Shown here piece after piece: positions 8,594 to 17,937 of a DNA stretch of 64,000 bases. Numbering within the stretch: position 1 is the stretch's first letter; each line of letters opens with the position of its first letter. A program made the position numbers and the translations under genes. A model generated the notes under the pieces. The model was not told the DNA's origin. It saw only the letters and a list, made by a program, of their open reading frames with translations, and ran no database searches. The DNA is from Agaribacterium sp. ZY112 (GTDB taxonomy: Bacteria; Pseudomonadota; Gammaproteobacteria; Pseudomonadales; Cellvibrionaceae), in NCBI RefSeq assembly GCF_041346925.1, contig NZ_CP166840.1, forward strand, positions 744,001 through 808,000, read 5' to 3'.

Positions 8594-9185
8594 ACCCAGC
8601 AAACTCATATAAGAATAAGCGACTTAATTGTTTAGCTAAATCGTACTTTTCTGCATCCGAAGGAGCTGATCGATATTGTAATAACTGAGGCCAAAATAGT
8701 CGTCCTTTAATCGTTGCAACCAGCCAAGATTCAAGTTCCTCAGCGCTTTCAGCTTTTAATAGCCCCTCTTTCAAGGCCTTCTGCAAAAAAACAAGCAAAG
8801 CACCTTCAGGTTTATTTAGCTTATTTTGAACCTCAGACAAGTCAACATCATTATTTAAAGTGGCCGCTAATACAATCTTACTTATATTGATTAAATCAGG
8901 ATTACAAAGCATATTAATTTTCCCCAGCAACAGCTGCACCAGCTGTTCAGAAAAATCACTATCTTCATCAACTACGACACCATGTTCATCAAATAAAAGC
9001 ATCATAGATTCTAAGATATGGAAGAATAGAGCCTCTTTATTTTCAAAATGCTTATACACGGTGCGCTTACTTACTTCAGCTTTAGCCGCAATGTCATCTA
9101 CACGGGTTTTGCCATAACCTTGCTCTAAAAAAAGAGCGATAGCCGCATCAACAATAGCCTGATGTTTAAGTTCTGTTCGCTTCAT
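8592..9185 (-). CDS. TetR/AcrR family transcriptional regulator
   Basis: 197 residues. The N-terminal TetR HTH reads AIVDAAIALFLEQGYGKTRV...IAAKAEVSKRTVYKHFENKEALF. The C-terminal ligand domain resembles the TetR_C AcrR-like type. Its ATG is 2 bp after the stop of the upstream methyltransferase gene, so the two are co-transcribed and probably translationally coupled. The ligand and targets cannot be told from sequence. The phospholipase D and MBL-fold genes next door are possible targets by proximity only. Confidence 0.9.
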   Translation of the reverse strand: MKRTELKHQAIVDAAIALFLEQGYGKTRVDDIAAKAEVSKRTVYKHFENKEALFFHILESMMLLFDEHGVVVDEDSDFSEQLVQLLLGKINMLCNPDLINISKIVLAATLNNDVDLSEVQNKLNKPEGALLVFLQKALKEGLLKAESAEELESWLVATIKGRLFWPQLLQYRSAPSDAEKYDLAKQLSRLFLYEFAG

Positions 9186-9187
9186 AC

Positions 9188-10147
9188 TTATTTCAACCTA
9201 AACATACATACATCCCTTAAAATAGACTCGCTCATGCGATGAGCAACATCAAACTCCTTAAGCTCAAAACCGGCATGTTCAAATACTGTTTTTAATAACG
9301 ATCGTTTAGGATTTAAAGCATTAAAAGACAGCACCAAGACAGCGTTCTTTTTCATGCACTGACGCCAAACATCTGCGCACTTTTCAAGTACATCAATAGG
9401 GTTGCGGCTGCCATCCGAACTGAGATGTTGAACACCGTAGGGAATATCACTCACAAGCAAGTCAAACTTTTCTTGGCTTAACAACTGCAAGGCATCAGCT
9501 GAATCACCAATAATAAGGCGTGCGCTAGAATCATGAGCAGAAAACTCTAAGAACTTTCCGGTATTTTTCTTATTTTTTTGATTAACAAAACCTTCACTCA
9601 ACTTATGCTTTTGGCGATGTAACTTCGACCATTTTTTCACGTTACGGCGCACATCCTCTAAGGCCTTAACATCTTGCTCTATACCCTTGGCATTTAAACC
9701 GTAGCGCATAGCCCATAACAATGTCGTGCCTCGACCACACATCGGGTCTAGCAACTTGAGCTTCTGTCCTGACTGGTAATCTAACTCAGCTAAGGCAACA
9801 TTAATGAGTAACTGCGTTAAACGCTCATTGGTTTTACCTTTGTACTTACTTCCAAATACAAAGTCATCATGCAGCAAAAAACCATCGTCTTGGGCCAGAG
9901 GAATTAAGGCTTCCCCCACTAATTCATAAAGCCCCTGTACAAAGCTAAGACGCTTAAGACGCTGTAAGTCCAAGCCCTCTTCGGCTGAAATAATAAAGAA
10001 TTCGAGTGAAGCACACTGCCACAACTTGTAGCTCAAACCCTCACCTAGTAATTGCTTCAACTCCCTCTCTGCAACTTGTAGATAGTTGGCGAAGTACGCT
10101 TGCTTAGCCTCTGGAGATATCTGTAACGCAAGTCTATTCATACTCAA
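9188..10147 (-). CDS. RNA methylase-like SAM methyltransferase (UPF0020/TRM11-like)
   Basis: 319 residues. The SAM-binding motif I is LLDPMCGRGTTLLWAM and the catalytic-type motif IV is VSDIPYG, in which the first of the usual two prolines is Ile (DIPYG rather than DPPYG). The DPMCGRGT signature is typical of the UPF0020/TRM11 group, which methylate guanosine or adenosine N-atoms in RNA. The N-terminal 110 residues do not show a THUMP domain I can recognise. The exact substrate is unknown. First gene of a two-gene unit with the TetR regulator. Confidence 0.75.
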   Translation of the reverse strand: MSMNRLALQISPEAKQAYFANYLQVAERELKQLLGEGLSYKLWQCASLEFFIISAEEGLDLQRLKRLSFVQGLYELVGEALIPLAQDDGFLLHDDFVFGSKYKGKTNERLTQLLINVALAELDYQSGQKLKLLDPMCGRGTTLLWAMRYGLNAKGIEQDVKALEDVRRNVKKWSKLHRQKHKLSEGFVNQKNKKNTGKFLEFSAHDSSARLIIGDSADALQLLSQEKFDLLVSDIPYGVQHLSSDGSRNPIDVLEKCADVWRQCMKKNAVLVLSFNALNPKRSLLKTVFEHAGFELKEFDVAHRMSESILRDVCMFRLK

Positions 10148-10254
10148 TGCAACGATATTAGTAAATTTACATTATACAAAAAAAATACACTCAAGGGTTT
10201 ACTTTTACAGGGCAGCAAGTAAACTCACCAGTGTACTTATTAAGAAGCATGCTT

Positions 10255-11352
10255 ATGAAGGCCTTACTAGTTATCGCTGCCATCACAATTGGAGTTGTAC
10301 TTATGACAAGCCCCCAGCTCACTTTCACAGAAGAACAAAGAGTGTGGAACAAACAGCAGTCGAAGCAGTGGCTTAACGGCCGTTTTCACAACACTAAGAC
10401 CGCTGAAATGAGCAGCTTATGGGAAATGACCAAAGGTCACTTTCGCCAGCCTAATATTGATACCAACCCCGATGCGGCCATACCTGTCGAAAGCATCAGC
10501 CCTGTGCAACTTGCTAATTTAGACCCTGACGAGAGCAGCCTATTTAGGCTGGGGCACAGCAGTATTTTGCTACATATGAACGAGCAATTTATCTTAATCG
10601 ACCCCGTATTTAGCGAGCGCGCCTCCCCCCTATCTTTCCTTGGTCCTAAACGCTTTCACCAACCGCCAATTGAAATGGAAGCACTGCCATATATCGACGC
10701 CTTAATTATTTCCCACAATCATTACGACCACCTCGATAAAGCCAGTATCAAAGCCCTGCGACACAAAGTTGGTCAGTTCTTTGTACCACTAGGCCTTGGT
10801 CAAACATTAAAGAAGTGGGGAGTTGAAACCAATAAAATCACCGAGCTGGACTGGTGGCAAAGCGCCTATAGCAAGACGATTAAACTAACGGCAACTCCAG
10901 CTCAACACTTCTCAGGCCGAAGCATCACCGATAGAGACAAGACCCTTTGGGCTTCTTGGTCTATTGAAGGTAGTAATAAGATTTTCTTCAGCGGCGACAG
11001 TGGCTATTTTGAAGGCTTTAAAGAAATAGGGGAACGCCTGGGGCCTTTTGATATAAGCCTTATGGAAACAGGGGCTTACAATGAACTTTGGCAAGGTGTG
11101 CATATGATGCCCGAGCAAAGTATCCAAGCTCACTTGGATGTCAGGGCAAGCTATTTTTTACCCATACATAACGGCACATTCAAGTTAAGTTTTCACCCTT
11201 GGTATGATCCTTTTGATCAGGCGCTCTCACTGAGCGAGCAATACAATGTGAACTTACTGACACCACGAATAGGCCAACACGTTTCAGTACAGCAACCCAA
11301 AATGCAAGATCGATGGTGGCAAGCATTAAAAAACAAACCTCAAGATAGGTAA
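10255..11352 (+). CDS. Membrane-anchored MBL-fold metallohydrolase (NAPE-PLD/UlaG-like)
   Basis: 366 residues from the ATG at 10255. AAGAAG lies 7 bp upstream; an upstream GTG at 10231 and ATG at 10249 are possible. A single N-terminal hydrophobic segment (residues 2-20, KALLVIAAITIGVVLMTS) implies an inner-membrane anchor. The MBL metal motif is SHNHYDHLD (HxHxDH), followed by FFSGDSGY and PIHNGTF, which carry further metal ligands. The layout fits the NAPE-PLD/RomA-like branch acting on lipid or lactone phosphodiesters. The substrate is not established. Confidence 0.85.
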   Translation: MKALLVIAAITIGVVLMTSPQLTFTEEQRVWNKQQSKQWLNGRFHNTKTAEMSSLWEMTKGHFRQPNIDTNPDAAIPVESISPVQLANLDPDESSLFRLGHSSILLHMNEQFILIDPVFSERASPLSFLGPKRFHQPPIEMEALPYIDALIISHNHYDHLDKASIKALRHKVGQFFVPLGLGQTLKKWGVETNKITELDWWQSAYSKTIKLTATPAQHFSGRSITDRDKTLWASWSIEGSNKIFFSGDSGYFEGFKEIGERLGPFDISLMETGAYNELWQGVHMMPEQSIQAHLDVRASYFLPIHNGTFKLSFHPWYDPFDQALSLSEQYNVNLLTPRIGQHVSVQQPKMQDRWWQALKNKPQDR

Positions 11353-11499
11353 ATCATCGACCAACAACCAATAAATATACAAAACAACATAGAACTAACT
11401 CAAAACTCTGATGCTTAGCGGCTTGTCGAAGCTGCTGAGCTACTTTAAATTAGATGCCCGCTACATTTTCGTCTTAGTCACTTATATAAGGAATATCCT

Positions 11500-12636
11500 G
11501 TGCTGAAGATCAATGAGCTAAAGATCAATGAGCTAAAGATCAAGAGTATTTTGCTAGCTAGCTGTTTATTTTTTTGCAGCTTTTCCCTCGCCGATGAGAA
11601 AAAAAAGAGCACTGACGACCTTAATTTTTCAGCACTGATTCAGCCCGTTAGTGAAGACAACATCCTCTACGATAAAAAAGATTGGTATAACTGGGGTTCT
11701 TCCATTGTTAAAGGCGATGATGGTAAATACCACTTATTTTATGCTCAGATGTCACGTGAACTCGGCTTTCCAACATGGATCAGTGATGGTGTCATTCGCC
11801 GCGCCGAAGCCGATAAGCCCGAAGGCCCCTACACTGCCAAAGAAATTGTATTGCAAGGCCGAGGGCCAGAACACTGGGATAGCTACACGGCTCACAACCC
11901 TTGGATACAAAAATACGGAGATAAATACTACCTTTACCACATTAGCGTAAATATGAAGGGCCGCGGCTTAAACAAAGAGCAAATGCAGCAAGCTCGAGGC
12001 CGTTCTTTCGATAATCCATATAAAGGCGAGTTACGCCGCAATCAGCGTATTGGCGTCGCCGTAGCTGATAGTCCACTGGGACCTTGGCAGCGCTTTGATC
12101 AACCACAAGTAGAACCTGCAGGCCCTATCGTAAACATCACCTGCAACCCAGCAGTAACCGAGCGCCCAGACGGAGGCTATTTGATGCTGGTGCGAGGAGA
12201 CATGCCAAATAACGAAGACGCCGTCAAAGAAAGCGTACACAAACTTGTACGCCATCAAGCCATTGCGTTAGCCCCAACTCCGACAGGCCCTTGGACAGTA
12301 CAAGAAAAAGCCGCCGTTGGAGATATGAATGCCGAAGACCCCGCCGTATGGTATGACCATAAACGCCAGCGCTATTATGGACTGTACCACGCCTTTGGTT
12401 ATATGGGCATGATGACATCGGTTGACGGCTTACACTGGGAAAAAGCCAAACACCATAAAGTGATGCCTTTGTCCTATAAAAACGATAAGGGTGAAACCGT
12501 AGAAGTCGCCCGCATGGAGAGGCCTTTTGTCTTTATTGAAAACGGTGAACCTAGAGTCCTTACCGTGTCAATTGCTTTAAAAGATGGTGAGAGTTATTCC
12601 ATGTTTATTCCACTCAAAAGCCAAGCGGAATTATAA
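11500..12636 (+). CDS. Secreted five-bladed beta-propeller glycoside hydrolase-like protein (GH43/GH117-type)
   Basis: 378 residues with a signal peptide (SILLASCLFFCSFSLA). The mature part has repeated propeller strands typical of the GH43/62/32/68/117/130 fold: NWGSSIVKGDDGKYHLFYAQ, WDSYTAHNPWIQKYGDKYYLYH, NAEDPAVWYDHKRQRYYGLYHAF and ARMERPFVF. The early SSIV..DGKYH and late EDPAVW acidic residues sit where catalytic acids are found, but family and activity cannot be fixed without a search. The GTG start at 11500 has AAGGA 7 bp upstream. Immediately after the start is a 5-residue tandem repeat, KINELKINEL. It converges with the GH3 gene. Confidence 0.7.
   Translation: MLKINELKINELKIKSILLASCLFFCSFSLADEKKKSTDDLNFSALIQPVSEDNILYDKKDWYNWGSSIVKGDDGKYHLFYAQMSRELGFPTWISDGVIRRAEADKPEGPYTAKEIVLQGRGPEHWDSYTAHNPWIQKYGDKYYLYHISVNMKGRGLNKEQMQQARGRSFDNPYKGELRRNQRIGVAVADSPLGPWQRFDQPQVEPAGPIVNITCNPAVTERPDGGYLMLVRGDMPNNEDAVKESVHKLVRHQAIALAPTPTGPWTVQEKAAVGDMNAEDPAVWYDHKRQRYYGLYHAFGYMGMMTSVDGLHWEKAKHHKVMPLSYKNDKGETVEVARMERPFVFIENGEPRVLTVSIALKDGESYSMFIPLKSQAEL
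11506..11546 (+). repeat. In-frame 15-bp tandem repeat in the signal-peptide n-region
   Basis: AAGATCAATGAGCTA occurs twice without change (11506-11520, 11521-11535), with a third partial copy from 11536. The unit is five codons, so gain or loss of a copy keeps the frame and alters only the length of the n-region before the hydrophobic core. Confidence 0.85.
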
Positions 12637-12702
12637 GCATTAGCCCCCATTGATACTAAAAGTAAGCCTAGCTACCCCCTGTTTATAACTTGCACAAAGT
12701 AG

Positions 12703-12755
12703 CACTAGAGTTTTATAGCTCTAATCTAAGAGAGATAAACTCTAGCGCTCTAGTG
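12703..12755. terminator. Inverted repeat between convergent GH43-like and GH3 genes
   Basis: CACTAGAG (12703-12710) pairs with CTCTAGTG (12748-12755). An alternative inner pairing is CTAGAGTTT with AAACTCTAG (12737-12745). No clear T-tract is present on either strand, so its role as a terminator is a guess from position. Confidence 0.35.
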
Positions 12756-12792
12756 TAATTATTAAGCTTGATTATTTAAATAAAGATATTTA

Positions 12793-15477
12793 TCACTTTA
12801 GCTTTATCTCTTTACTTATAGAGCCTGTACTTGCTGGCGTCAGACCAGGCTGGCTACCACCAACAGTTATTTTCCAGCGGCCTTTCTCTAACACTTCTTC
12901 ACCATCATCGTTAAAGAAAATAAAGCTATTGGCATCTAGCTCAATGTGTACGCGCTTGCTCTCCCCTGCTTTAATATGAACACGCTTAACAGCTTTTAAG
13001 CTATGCAGGGGCTGCCCATCACTGACCGTTAAGTTTTTAAGATACAATTGAACGACTTCAGTTCCATCTCTATCACTACTGTTGCTTATATCAACTTCAA
13101 CAACTAAATCTTTATTTCTTTTTATCTTTTTAGGGATTTGTAAATTTGAATAATTGAACTGACTATAGCTTAAGCCCCAAGCGAAAGGCCACAAGGCTTC
13201 ATGCTCAGCATAGCGATAGGTTCGCCCCTTCATGCTGTAATTACCAAAGTGGGGAAGCTCATCTAAACTCTTTACAAAAGTAAGAGGTAAACGCCCGCTT
13301 GGGTTATAACGGCCAAATAGTACTTCAGCAATTGCTTGCCCAGCAGCCTGCCCCGGATACCAAGCCTCGACAATAGCTGCGACGTTTTCTTTTTCCCAAT
13401 TCAAAGCAAGGTGGCCGCCATTAAGCATAACTAACACCACGGGTTTACCAGTTTTTACTAAGGCTTTAATCAAGTCTTGCTGTTGGCTGGGAAGCTCTAT
13501 TGAAGTTCTATCATAGCCCTCCGCTTCTAGCCTCGGAGTTAAACCAGCAAAAACAAGAACAACATCACTTTGTTTAGCAACAGTTAGCGCCTCTTCTATT
13601 AAATTCTTATCTGTTTTAGCCCACATTAAGCGAAAGTTAGCGGCGCCTGTATGCGCTTCAAATTCAACTTTTATCTTATAGGTTTTTCCAGCTTTAAATT
13701 CATAAGGCTTTGCCACTTTTATGTTCTCGTGATAACCCTCATAGTGCTCAGCATGTAGCTTGTCATTGATATAAATTTTAAACTTATTATGACCCTCAGC
13801 GCCTAATAAATAAGATCCTGACTCTGGAACTTCAATCTGCCCCTGCCAAAGCACACTAAAAAAATCATCTGGAAGATTCTCTGCTGGCGCGCCATCATCC
13901 CAATCGAAGCTAACGACATCATCAACACGAGTTAGCACCGGTTTATTTTCATAAATGATCTCAGCCCCCGAACTCTCTTGATCAAGACGACCATCGGGGT
14001 TTCCTTCCAGTCGATTATTAGCGTAATAATGACCTAATAAGCCTTGTTGTTTTTTACCTTGATATAGAGTGCTTAACCAACTGGCCGGTAGTTCTTCAAG
14101 AATCGTTACCGCATCATTCCAGTTTGAGCCATGGGCATAAAGCACTTCGGCTTTTCCAGCTAGATAATCTTCAACACCTTTTAAGGGCGTAGAGTACTGA
14201 AATGGTAAACCGTGGTAATTACCTAATAAGGCTTCTATCTGATTTGCATTAGGGCCAACCACAGCGACTTTATTGAGTTTATTTTCATCGAGTGGTAAAA
14301 GCTTAGTATCGTTCTTTAGCAGAACGATACTCTCTTTGGCTGCCTGTAAGGCAAGCTGCTGATTCTTTTCAGAGTTAATAACAGATTCAGATAAAGCCGC
14401 CCAAGGCACCATGGCTTCGTCATCAAACATACCCAGTTTAAAGCGTAAAAGCATCGTGCGGTAAACAGCAAGATCTAAATCCTTATCGTCGACCAAGCCT
14501 TGTTTATATGCATTCAGCAAGTGGTCTTTATAGTAATTCCCACAATTAAGTTCATCACCACTTTTTAGTGCTATCTCTGTTGCACTTTCTGGTGACCATG
14601 CAATTTTATGATGCTCATATATATCCAGCACCGCCCAACAATCTGACACAACAAAACCGTCAAAGCCCCATTCATCGCGTAAGATCTCTGTAAGCAAGCG
14701 CGGGTCACCACTGGCTGAAGCGCCATTAACGCGATTATATGCACCCATAACGGAATAGACGTTAGCCTCTTCAACCGCAGCTTTAAATTGCGGTAAATAG
14801 GTTTCATACAGATCTTTATCACCCACAATGCTGTTAAAACTATGGCGGGTTGCTTCTGGCCCACTATGTACGGCGTAGTGCTTAGCAGTGGCGCCAACCT
14901 TTATATATTTAGGGTCATCCCCCTGCATGCCTTTAATATAAGCCACCCCCAAACGCGAGGTTAACCAAGGGTCTTCACCATAGGTTTCACTGCCCCGCCC
15001 CCAGCGTGGGTCACGGAAAATATTGATATTGGGCGCAAAGAAATTCAGCCCCTGAAAGATTTCACGTTTATCTTGTTTTATATAAGCATGGTGCTTGGCA
15101 CGAGCCTCATCACTGATGGCCACACCAATATCAAATAATAATTGTTCATTAAACGAAGCTGCCAAACCAACGGGCTGAGGGAAGACCGTCGCTTTGCCTG
15201 AAAAAGCCAGACCATGTAGGCTCTCATTCCACCAGTTATAGCGAGGAATACCTAAGCGCGGAATACCAACCGCATCATGGGTCAGCTGACTTACCTTTTC
15301 GGCAGCGCTCATTTGCTCGATAAGCGCTAAAGTGCGCTCTTCAAAACTTAAGCTTGTATCAAAATGCTTTAGTTTCTTAAGCTCTGGCTCACTTTCTGCA
15401 AAGCTTGCCGTAGCTACAAGTACCACTAATAACACCGCATAGCGCCAAAGATATTTACTACCCACCACTAAGCCCAT
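12793..15477 (-). CDS. Secreted GH3 beta-glycosidase with inserted PA14 domain
   Basis: 894 residues. A signal peptide (RYAVLLVVLVATASFA) leads into the GH3 N-terminal TIM barrel, whose nucleophile region is GFDGFVVSDCWAV (Asp of VSD). The (alpha/beta)6 domain follows (ESIVLLKNDTKLLPLD), with a PA14 domain inserted at about residues 480-630 (GLLGHYYANNRLEG...FRLMWAK), and a C-terminal Fn3-like domain ends the protein. The PA14 insert is typical of broad-specificity beta-glucosidases and xylosidases. VSDC is closer to the xylosidase/arabinosidase-type SDC than to SDW, but specificity is inference. AGAGG lies 6 bp before the ATG. A LacI-type operator lies 92 bp upstream. Confidence 0.93.
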   Translation of the reverse strand: MGLVVGSKYLWRYAVLLVVLVATASFAESEPELKKLKHFDTSLSFEERTLALIEQMSAAEKVSQLTHDAVGIPRLGIPRYNWWNESLHGLAFSGKATVFPQPVGLAASFNEQLLFDIGVAISDEARAKHHAYIKQDKREIFQGLNFFAPNINIFRDPRWGRGSETYGEDPWLTSRLGVAYIKGMQGDDPKYIKVGATAKHYAVHSGPEATRHSFNSIVGDKDLYETYLPQFKAAVEEANVYSVMGAYNRVNGASASGDPRLLTEILRDEWGFDGFVVSDCWAVLDIYEHHKIAWSPESATEIALKSGDELNCGNYYKDHLLNAYKQGLVDDKDLDLAVYRTMLLRFKLGMFDDEAMVPWAALSESVINSEKNQQLALQAAKESIVLLKNDTKLLPLDENKLNKVAVVGPNANQIEALLGNYHGLPFQYSTPLKGVEDYLAGKAEVLYAHGSNWNDAVTILEELPASWLSTLYQGKKQQGLLGHYYANNRLEGNPDGRLDQESSGAEIIYENKPVLTRVDDVVSFDWDDGAPAENLPDDFFSVLWQGQIEVPESGSYLLGAEGHNKFKIYINDKLHAEHYEGYHENIKVAKPYEFKAGKTYKIKVEFEAHTGAANFRLMWAKTDKNLIEEALTVAKQSDVVLVFAGLTPRLEAEGYDRTSIELPSQQQDLIKALVKTGKPVVLVMLNGGHLALNWEKENVAAIVEAWYPGQAAGQAIAEVLFGRYNPSGRLPLTFVKSLDELPHFGNYSMKGRTYRYAEHEALWPFAWGLSYSQFNYSNLQIPKKIKRNKDLVVEVDISNSSDRDGTEVVQLYLKNLTVSDGQPLHSLKAVKRVHIKAGESKRVHIELDANSFIFFNDDGEEVLEKGRWKITVGGSQPGLTPASTGSISKEIKLK

Positions 15478-15568
15478 ATTTGCCTCTTTATTGTTCGTTC
15501 TTATTATTCAATGCAGTGGTCACCAAGCCCTGCTAGTTATGCTTGATTCTAGAGGACGACCCAATACA

Positions 15569-15582
15569 TGTAAACGATTACA
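15569..15582. promoter_or_regulatory. LacI-family operator upstream of the GH3 gene
   Basis: TGTAAACGATTACA has perfect 5-bp arms (TGTAA/TTACA) around a central CG, the pattern of LacI/GalR-family sites. It lies 92 bp upstream of the GH3 ATG and downstream of the hydratase terminator. No LacI-family gene is in the window, so the regulator must be encoded elsewhere. Confidence 0.6.
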
Positions 15583-15629
15583 CTTATTGTACCATCTAAG
15601 AGCTAGTACCGAATAATCAAGACCGAAGA

Positions 15630-15658
15630 AATAAACAGGCTAGCCGTATCAGCTAGCC
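15630..15658 (-). terminator. Terminator after the hydratase gene (- strand)
   Basis: Stem GGCTAGC (15638-15644) and GCTAGCC (15652-15658), with a 7-nt loop. On the - strand it is followed by TGTTTATTTCTT. It separates the hydratase gene from GH3 and implies GH3 has its own promoter. Confidence 0.7.
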
Positions 15659-15664
15659 CCGCAA

Positions 15665-16438
15665 CTAAACAGACTCGACCGCACTAAAGCTCACTTCGTA
15701 CTCACCTAAGCCCTCGTAACAAATACGCGCAGGGACATCAAAAGCAAGTTCAACAATGCCGCAAAATGAGCCTGTGATAAACGCTTGGCCTTTTTTGAAG
15801 CTCGTACCACGAGCACACATGTAATTAATCAGCCATAAAATAGGTGCAAAGGCCTGTGGGTTCGGGTGCTTACCATCAAACGCTTGTAAGGTATCGGCTT
15901 GCTGCAGGCTCAGCTTAAATGACGATGCCACCTTTCCTTGCTCAAGATCGATCTCCGGCCCAAGATATATGCCTTGATTAAACAGGCCATCGGCGAGTTT
16001 TTCACAAAATGCCAGTTCAGCAGCATCAGACCAGCGATCTTGCATCAACTCTAAAGCCATATGTGCTTTGCCAAAGGCTGCGCTGATTTCTTCTTCCGAG
16101 CGAGGCTGTTCTTGAGCAGGTAGATCTTCACTTAGTACAAAGGCAATTTCTGGCTCAATTCGTACCTTATTATCATCTGGTATCAACTTACAAACATCGC
16201 CACTTTGTTTGGTATTAGCAAAAATAGGGGCGACCACAACGGCATCATCCGCTGGCGGCAGTAAGCACTTCCACGCCGCAATATCATCATCGCGCAATGA
16301 AGCCATCGCCGTTTGAACGGCCAAAGCTTCATCCACATTTTGCACGCGAAGCGCCTCTTCAAAGCGCGCTTGCTTAGTAGCAACAACACGCCCGTTTAAT
16401 AAGCTAGTAGCGATCTTTGAAGCAGATTCTGCATTCAT
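15665..16438 (-). CDS. 2-keto-4-pentenoate hydratase/fumarylacetoacetase-family protein
   Basis: 257 residues of the MhpD/FAH-like fold. Recognisable parts are IEPEIAFVLSEDLP (metal-binding Glu pair), KAHMALELMQDRW, and GQAFITGSFCGIVEL near the C-terminus, which match the hydratase/decarboxylase branch of aromatic meta-cleavage pathways. No other catechol pathway gene is nearby, so the substrate is unknown and the match is to the fold. It is transcribed alone, between the LexA-controlled dinB on the other strand and the GH3 gene. Confidence 0.75.
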   Translation of the reverse strand: MNAESASKIATSLLNGRVVATKQARFEEALRVQNVDEALAVQTAMASLRDDDIAAWKCLLPPADDAVVVAPIFANTKQSGDVCKLIPDDNKVRIEPEIAFVLSEDLPAQEQPRSEEEISAAFGKAHMALELMQDRWSDAAELAFCEKLADGLFNQGIYLGPEIDLEQGKVASSFKLSLQQADTLQAFDGKHPNPQAFAPILWLINYMCARGTSFKKGQAFITGSFCGIVELAFDVPARICYEGLGEYEVSFSAVESV

Positions 16439-16612
16439 ATATAAACATTCCTAAATAAAGCTCATAAGGAGCAAAATTGATAAGCATAATGATCTCGGCA
16501 TAGTACTACATTGATACAAACCCTATTAATGCCACCCTGCAAAGCAGTTTTAAGCACTTTTCAAAAAACGCCCTTACAAAGGCGAACAAGGCTATATCAC
16601 TTGCCCAAAGAA

Positions 16613-16628
16613 CTGTATCGATATACAG
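16613..16628 (+). promoter_or_regulatory. LexA box (SOS) of dinB
   Basis: CTGTATCGATATACAG is a perfect palindrome with the CTGT-N8-ACAG LexA signature. It ends 7 bp before the dinB ATG. Confidence 0.9.
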
Positions 16629-16635
16629 TTTACTT

Positions 16636-17697
16636 ATGCTTAGAAAAATCATTCATATCGATGCCGACTGCTTCTACGCCGCTGTTGAGATGCGTGATAA
16701 CCCGAGCCTAAAGGGTCGCCCTATTGCTGTCGGAGGCAATGCCGATAGGCGCGGCGTATTAACCACAGCAAATTACGAAGCGCGTCAGTTTGGAGTGCGC
16801 TCTGCGATGAGTTCAGCTCAAGCTTTAAAACTCTGCCCCGACTTACTCATCCTCCCAGTACGCATGCAAGCTTACAAAGATGCGAGCCAACAAATGCATG
16901 AGGTCTTTGCAGGCTACACCAAACTTATAGAACCCCTTTCATTGGATGAGGCCTATCTCGATGTTAGTGAATGTAAAGCGTATCAAGGCAGTGCCACTTA
17001 TATTGCTCAAAGCATCAAAGATAAAATCAAAGCTAAAGTAGGCATTACTGTTTCTGCTGGCGTAGCAAATACTAAGTTTCTTGCAAAAATCGCCAGCGAC
17101 TGGCAAAAGCCTAACGGCCTGTTTGTTGTACCCCCAGAGCAAGTCGAACGTTTTGTTCATGAGCTGCCCGTTGCCAAAATTCATGGCGTCGGAAAAGTGA
17201 GCGCCAACAAACTCCATCAGCTAGGTATATATACTGGTGCCGATATTAAAGAAGCTGGCCTTGTTTTTCTCTGCCAACGCTTTGGGCGTTTTGGTAAACG
17301 CTTATTTGAACTCGCAAACGGTGAAGACGGCCGTGAAGTCAGTACTGAGCGTATTCGCAAATCACTCAGTGTAGAAAGGACCTTTAATGAAGACCTCAGA
17401 GGCGAGCACGCCAAGCGATACAAGCTAGCAGACGTACACCAAGAATTTCTATTGCGTCTAGCTAGGCTCGATAAGCGCTATCAAATCAAAAACACCTTTG
17501 TGAAGCTGAAATTCAGTGACTTCAGCACAACCACTCTTGAACAAAAAGGTAGCGATATTAGCCCAGTAAACTATCAAGAGCTAATGTCTAAAGCCCTAGA
17601 GCGCAGCCCCCTCCCTATACGCCTGCTTGGCCTAGGTGTACGCCTGATAGACCTAAATAGCCAACAAGGTCAATCACAACTTTCTTTATTTGACTAA
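16636..17697 (+). CDS. dinB: DNA polymerase IV (Y family, SOS-inducible)
   Basis: Error-prone translesion polymerase, 353 residues (E. coli 351). The N-terminus IHIDADCFYAAVEMRDNP and the catalytic acidic pair in PLSLDEAYLDVSE are intact. The HhH region GVGKVSANKLHQLG and the little-finger domain follow. The C-terminal QSQLSLFD is a beta-clamp binding motif (QLSLF). The LexA box immediately upstream shows SOS control. No Shine-Dalgarno sequence is visible in the 7 bp between box and ATG, so the message may be leaderless or nearly so. Confidence 0.97.
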   Translation: MLRKIIHIDADCFYAAVEMRDNPSLKGRPIAVGGNADRRGVLTTANYEARQFGVRSAMSSAQALKLCPDLLILPVRMQAYKDASQQMHEVFAGYTKLIEPLSLDEAYLDVSECKAYQGSATYIAQSIKDKIKAKVGITVSAGVANTKFLAKIASDWQKPNGLFVVPPEQVERFVHELPVAKIHGVGKVSANKLHQLGIYTGADIKEAGLVFLCQRFGRFGKRLFELANGEDGREVSTERIRKSLSVERTFNEDLRGEHAKRYKLADVHQEFLLRLARLDKRYQIKNTFVKLKFSDFSTTTLEQKGSDISPVNYQELMSKALERSPLPIRLLGLGVRLIDLNSQQGQSQLSLFD

Positions 17698-17824
17698 GCG
17701 TTCAAAATTTAAGATTCTGTATTTCTTTGATTTTTATGCCCTGATTTAGTGATAAATTTAAAATTGGTACTTTCTTCTTGGAAAAAAAATGGCACAATAG
17801 CTCACCTATTGATCAAATTACTGT

Positions 17825-17845
17825 GCTAGTGCATGTATCACTAGC
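17825..17845. repeat. Small inverted repeat upstream of the ExoP-C-like gene
   Basis: GCTAGTG (17825-17831) and CACTAGC (17839-17845) form a perfect 7-bp stem around a 7-nt loop, 93 bp upstream of the next ATG. No T-tract follows. It could be an operator or part of the leader; no function can be assigned. Confidence 0.35.
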
Positions 17846-17937
17846 TCAGAGACACAAAACAATAAAGGCCTTATGCTAAGCTTGAGCTTACTAAACGAGG
17901 CTAAATAAATATAACTTGCCCTTTTGTTGGAGACTTT

